Assembly (NCBI GenBank): GCA_003545625.1
Contig: DODH01000209.1
Location: 1-8,649, forward strand
DNA from: Nitrospina sp.
GTDB lineage: Bacteria; Nitrospinota; Nitrospinia; Nitrospinales; VA-1
Length of the DNA: 8,649 nucleotides
Direction: 5' to 3'
The notes under the pieces were generated by a model. That model saw nothing but the letters and a program-made list of their open reading frames with translations, did no database searches and was not told the origin of the DNA. The position numbers and the translations under genes are program-made. This document shows positions 5,674 to 8,649 of the stretch, one piece after another. Each line of letters opens with the position of its first letter. Positions within the stretch are counted from its first letter, which is position 1.

Positions 5674-7170
5674 TTAAAGGTCACCGGCTCGCCGGTACAG
5701 TTTGTAGCCGCTGACCATTATGACTCCAACCAAGGCAACAGGTGGGAGCAACCAGAAGTAAAAAGGGTACCCGAACAAGTACATATAATACCACCAGAAA
5801 TTAGGCGCATTGACCGCCAGGCCATTTTCCAGCACCACGCTGACATCCGCCCCCAGAAACCGCTCGCCCTTTTTGGCCAGAGAAACCATCTGCGCCATCT
5901 GCAATTCATCGTCCAGATTTTCAAAAACCACTGCCACCTGTTTGGACTGACCGAGCAACTGGGAATACTGCGGCGAAAATAAAATCTGATCATGGCCCAG
6001 ACTGCCAAAGTCCCGGCTCATTTCATAATAATAGCGAGCAACATTGACCGTTACGGATGGCAATTGAATTAAAATCCCCACCACCAATGCTAGCAGAACA
6101 GGAATTTTAACCGCTTGTTTATGCTCCCGCAAAAGAAAACCAATTGGCAAAATCAAATAAGGCAGAACCACCAGCATCAACCGGGGGCCCCAACTCATGC
6201 CTCCCTGCCAACTGTGCCAGAAGGAAAACAATACCAGATGCGAAACAATGAGCCAGCCAAAAAGCAAAGCCGTTTTCCTTTGTTCACGCAGAAAAAACAT
6301 GAAAGCCAAACACCCAAACAGGGTTAATGGGTTGAACAAAAACAGGGATTTCCCGGGAGAAAAAAGAATACCAAAAAAGCCAAGCAGAAACCGGCCACTA
6401 ATCTTTTCATATCCCGTTTCCAGAGGACCCCCAAAACGGAGATAATTATAAATCATGATGAGCATCAGGACCGCGACAACAGGAATCGCGGGACGGAGCA
6501 AGTCCATGACCAACTGCTTGATATCCTTCTCTGCCGATTCGGCCCACACCATCCATTGGTAAAATATGAATCCCGGTATGACAACCAATGCCGCCAGCCG
6601 ACAAGAAACCGCCAGTGCCAAAAAGGTTCCCGCCCAAAGCAGATCCCGCGTTGCCCGGTCTTTGCCTGTCACCCAATAAACCGCCGACAACAGGAAAAAA
6701 GTAGTCGCAGGTTCGCTCATGAAGTCTTCCGAGTAATACCAGGCAATGGTGGACAACCCAAAACCCAAAGCTAAAAACAAACCGATTCTTAAAGTAAACT
6801 CAAATCGTTCTGTAGCAATTCGAAAGACCATCAGGCAACTGAGAGCAGTAAGCATGGCATTGATCATGCTGACGGTAAATTGCGTGGCTAGGGAAGCCTC
6901 AATACCCAGCAGGAATGACAATAATTTACCAAAAAGATAAAAAGGAATAGCCAGAACGCTCATGCCCAATCCATATTTGGAGTATTGTGGACCTGGCGTA
7001 TCGCTTAGGCTAACTATTTCTGAAAAGCTCACGCTATGGTTTTCGACCATGGCCTGAGTCAGGAGGAACATGATTTTTCCATCCGCTGACTGAATGGACC
7101 CCTGCCCAGTCAGGGCATAGACGGAAAAGAAAAAAAGGAAAAGCATCAAATGGATTTTGGATTTCGTCAT
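5674..7170 (-). CDS. Polytopic membrane glycosyltransferase, GT39/ArnT-like (GT-C fold)
   Basis: The 498-residue product is strongly hydrophobic, with roughly ten or more membrane segments. After the first segment (about 6-21) comes a short outer loop with Asp30 in QSADGK, the position of the acidic catalytic residue in GT-C enzymes. It is followed by PQYSKYGLG (61-69), a YSEDFMSEP loop (146-154) and FSPGKSLF (270-277). These resemble motifs of the dolichyl-phosphate-mannose-protein mannosyltransferase-like, lipid-carrier-dependent bacterial glycosyltransferases. WQGGMSWGPR (321-330) is another typical family stretch. A hydrophilic segment (about 380-455) lies before the last one or two membrane helices and is probably periplasmic. 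Such enzymes move a sugar from a polyprenyl-phosphate donor to lipid, glycan or protein outside the inner membrane; donor and acceptor cannot be told here. No strong ribosome site precedes the ATG. The gene leads a probable two-gene operon with the aldolase-dehydrogenase. Family assignment is moderately sure, activity is inference. Confidence 0.7.
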   Translation of the reverse strand: MTKSKIHLMLFLFFFSVYALTGQGSIQSADGKIMFLLTQAMVENHSVSFSEIVSLSDTPGPQYSKYGLGMSVLAIPFYLFGKLLSFLLGIEASLATQFTVSMINAMLTALSCLMVFRIATERFEFTLRIGLFLALGFGLSTIAWYYSEDFMSEPATTFFLLSAVYWVTGKDRATRDLLWAGTFLALAVSCRLAALVVIPGFIFYQWMVWAESAEKDIKQLVMDLLRPAIPVVAVLMLIMIYNYLRFGGPLETGYEKISGRFLLGFFGILFSPGKSLFLFNPLTLFGCLAFMFFLREQRKTALLFGWLIVSHLVLFSFWHSWQGGMSWGPRLMLVVLPYLILPIGFLLREHKQAVKIPVLLALVVGILIQLPSVTVNVARYYYEMSRDFGSLGHDQILFSPQYSQLLGQSKQVAVVFENLDDELQMAQMVSLAKKGERFLGADVSVVLENGLAVNAPNFWWYYMYLFGYPFYFWLLPPVALVGVIMVSGYKLYRRAGDL

Positions 7171-7376
7171 TGCGGAGCAGAAACTCTAGCAAGAATACGC
7201 TTCGGATGGAATTTCCTAAGGGGCAGACTCACTGCCACGGAGTTTTTTATCAGGCACCCCTAACTCCTTGTTTATCATAATTATTCAGGCCGGTCAAAAT
7301 TTGGTCTTTTGCTTTTGGCTTTTTCCTGTTACAAAGCCTTCTGAATTGAATAGATTTCTATGCTAAGGTTAAAAAA
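7171..7376. promoter_or_regulatory. Divergent spacer between the glycosyltransferase and pur operons
   Basis: This spacer must hold the start signals for the minus-strand glycosyltransferase and for plus-strand purS, since both genes begin at its edges. I could not find a -35/-10 pair with good spacing in either direction. A 5-base-pair hairpin GGCAG/CTGCC (7222-7236) is followed six bases later by T6 (7243-7248). That is too loose for a confident terminator, though it could act in a purS leader. An AAGG at 7365-7368, eight bases before the purS ATG, is the likely ribosome site. I see no purine riboswitch core or PurR-like operator that I could defend. Confidence 0.4.
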
Positions 7377-7625
7377 ATGCTTGCCCAAATACACGTTACA
7401 TTCAAGGAGGGGATTCTCGATCCGCAGGGAAAAACCGTCCACCATGCGTTGAACGACTTGGGATATGACGAGGTGCTGGACGTGAATATCGGCAAATATT
7501 TGGAAATCAAACTTGATTCTGCATCGGAGGAGGAAGCCGAAATAAGGGTCCGGGAAATGTGCGAGCAACTCCTGGCAAATACGGTGATTGAATCCTTCCG
7601 TTTCACCATTGTTCCCACTGAATAA
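7377..7625 (+). CDS. purS: Phosphoribosylformylglycinamidine synthase subunit PurS
   Basis: The 82-residue product matches PurS in length and motifs: an N-terminal beta strand (AQIHVTFKEGILDPQGK, residues 3-19), LGYDEVLDVNIGKYLEI (28-44), and the C-terminal MCEQLLANTVIESF (61-74). PurS is a small dimeric protein that bridges PurQ and PurL in the three-part FGAM synthase of bacteria that lack the single large PurL. It has no catalytic residues of its own and is thought to help channel ammonia from the glutaminase to the synthetase. The gene opens the purS-purQ-purL operon, 29 bases before purQ. AAGG eight bases upstream supports the ATG. Confidence 0.95.
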   Translation: MLAQIHVTFKEGILDPQGKTVHHALNDLGYDEVLDVNIGKYLEIKLDSASEEEAEIRVREMCEQLLANTVIESFRFTIVPTE

Positions 7626-7654
7626 CACTCCAAAACGAATCGAACCGGAATAAA

Positions 7655-8344
7655 ATGAAGTGCGGCATTGTTGTATTTCCCGGGTCCAATTGTGACCACG
7701 ATTGTTATCACATCCTTAAACATATCCTGAACCAGGAAACCCACTGGCTGTGGCATAAAGAAGAAGTCGACCTGGAATCCTTCGACCTCGTGGTTCTGCC
7801 TGGCGGCTTCTCTTATGGGGATTACCTTCGGGCCGGAGCCATCGCCCGTTTTTCTCCAATAATGAATTCAATCATCCGCTTTGCCAAAAAGGGGGGCAAG
7901 GTGCTGGGGATTTGTAACGGGTTCCAAATTCTACTGGAATGCGGCCTGCTACCTGGGGTATTGATCCAGAACCAGTCACGGAAATTTATCTGTAAAAATG
8001 TGTTCGTCTGCATTGATAATCCGGACACTGCCTTCACCCAGGATTGTGGTGAAAAAAATGTTCTGCAAATACCCATCGCCCACCATCAGGGCAGCTATTA
8101 TATCGATCCCTATTCGTTGAGCCAGCTTGAGGAAAACGGGCAGATCATCTTCCGCTATTGCGAACCAGGCGGAAATGTTTCCGTCGAGTCCAACCCCAAC
8201 GGCTCTGTAGGTTCTGTGGCAGGGGTGGCCAATGAACAAAAAAATGTGATGGGAATGATGCCGCATCCGGAACGTTGTGCCGATCCACTGTGGTCAAGAA
8301 CCGATGGCCAAATTATTTTTCAATCCCTGATTTCAAATTCCTGA
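7655..8344 (+). CDS. purQ: FGAM synthase glutaminase subunit PurQ
   Basis: The 229-residue product is the class I glutamine amidotransferase subunit of phosphoribosylformylglycinamidine synthase. It releases ammonia from glutamine for the PurL-catalysed conversion of FGAR to FGAM in de novo purine synthesis. The fold begins at [13 protein letters not shown] (4-16), followed by [17 protein letters not shown] (48-64) with the oxyanion region. The nucleophile is Cys87 in GICNGFQ (85-91), and the triad is completed by His204 and Glu206 in MPHPER (202-207). PIAHHQG (140-146) is the usual PurQ signature. Length is normal for the stand-alone form. All catalytic residues are present. It lies between purS and purL with four bases to the purL start, so the subunits are probably made together. 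The ribosome site is weak (GGAA shortly before the ATG). Confidence 0.96.
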   Translation: MKCGIVVFPGSNCDHDCYHILKHILNQETHWLWHKEEVDLESFDLVVLPGGFSYGDYLRAGAIARFSPIMNSIIRFAKKGGKVLGICNGFQILLECGLLPGVLIQNQSRKFICKNVFVCIDNPDTAFTQDCGEKNVLQIPIAHHQGSYYIDPYSLSQLEENGQIIFRYCEPGGNVSVESNPNGSVGSVAGVANEQKNVMGMMPHPERCADPLWSRTDGQIIFQSLISNS

Positions 8345-8348
8345 CACT

Positions 8349-8649
8349 GTGGATAAACCCAAAAAAATTCGACCTGCCCCCGAGATCACACCTGAAATCG
8401 TCAGGGAACACGGTTTGACCGTGGAAGAGTTCCGACGCATCACTGACCTGATCGACCGCACCCCGAACATGACGGAGTTGGGTATTTTTTCTGTTATGTG
8501 GAGCGAACATTGCAGTTATAAAAGCTCCCGGCCTTATTTGAGAAAACTACCCGTCGAAGGCCCAAAAGTCCTGCAAGGCCCAGGAGAAAACGCGGGAGTC
8601 ATAGACATTGGGGACGGCCTTGCTGTCGTATTTAAAATTGAAAGCCACA
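8349..8649 (+). CDS. purL: FGAM synthase large subunit PurL, 5' part cut by window edge
   Basis: The frame from GTG at 8349 gives 100 residues with no stop and runs off the right edge. It matches the small-type Pur[13 protein letters not shown] (20-31), [18 protein letters not shown] (44-61), [18 protein letters not shown] (71-88) and AVVFKIESH (92-100), the start of the ATP and FGAR site. The full family is about 740 residues, so roughly six-sevenths is missing. This is the ATP-dependent synthetase half of the PurS/PurQ/PurL enzyme. The GTG lies four bases after the purQ stop. No Shine-Dalgarno sequence is visible, so initiation is probably coupled to purQ translation. A start at the next in-frame Met (residue 41) would delete conserved sequence and is rejected. 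Confidence 0.95.
   Translation, partial: MDKPKKIRPAPEITPEIVREHGLTVEEFRRITDLIDRTPNMTELGIFSVMWSEHCSYKSSRPYLRKLPVEGPKVLQGPGENAGVIDIGDGLAVVFKIESH

Noticed and set aside
7222..7248. Hairpin plus T6 as an intrinsic terminator upstream of purS
   Set aside because: The stem has only 5 base pairs, the T-run starts six bases after it, and no plus-strand gene ends before it.
7249..7376. Purine riboswitch or PurR box in the purS leader
   Set aside because: I could not find the paired stems and conserved loop bases of a purine riboswitch, or a convincing palindromic operator.

Overview
The window reads as an ordinary bacterial chromosome segment, probably from a Gram-negative, environmental lineage. Supporting points are Sec-type exported proteins, a polytopic GT-C-like glycosyltransferase, and a PurS/PurQ/small-PurL arrangement of formylglycinamidine synthase. 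Nothing in the sequence fixes the taxon. A Nitrospinota-like or deltaproteobacterial-like genome is a guess from gene style only. Composition is mixed: sampled 60-base lines run from about 35% GC in the oxidoreductase gene to about 60-63% GC near the 3' end of the aldolase/dehydrogenase gene.

Layout from left to right. Positions 1-241 hold no gene but contain a long near-perfect inverted repeat (134-190). On the minus strand, a TVP38/VTT membrane domain fused to a flavin disulfide oxidoreductase (3196-1052) is followed after 3 bases, in the same frame, by an exported FGE-sulfatase-fold protein (1048-242). Positions 3197-3604 have no intact gene. They carry a broken 5' end of a second FGE-type gene on the plus strand (3333-3473), then about 130 bases of GC-richer unexplained sequence ending in a 15-base palindrome. 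A second minus-strand pair follows: a GT39-like membrane glycosyltransferase (7170-5674) and, 26 bases downstream, a bifunctional class II aldolase/short-chain dehydrogenase (5647-3605). A 206-base divergent spacer separates this pair from the plus-strand purine operon purS-purQ-purL, where purL is cut by the right edge.

The only set with a clear joint function is purS-purQ-purL, which together make FGAM synthase, the fourth step of de novo IMP synthesis. The VTT-oxidoreductase/FGE-fold pair is probably cotranscribed, but its shared role is unknown. The aldolase-dehydrogenase has no visible sugar-catabolic partners. I see no transposase, CRISPR array, RNA gene or defence system. The most interesting points are the decayed FGE gene and its abrupt junction, the membrane-oxidoreductase fusion, the FGE-fold protein without the catalytic cysteine pair, and the unexplained inverted repeat.
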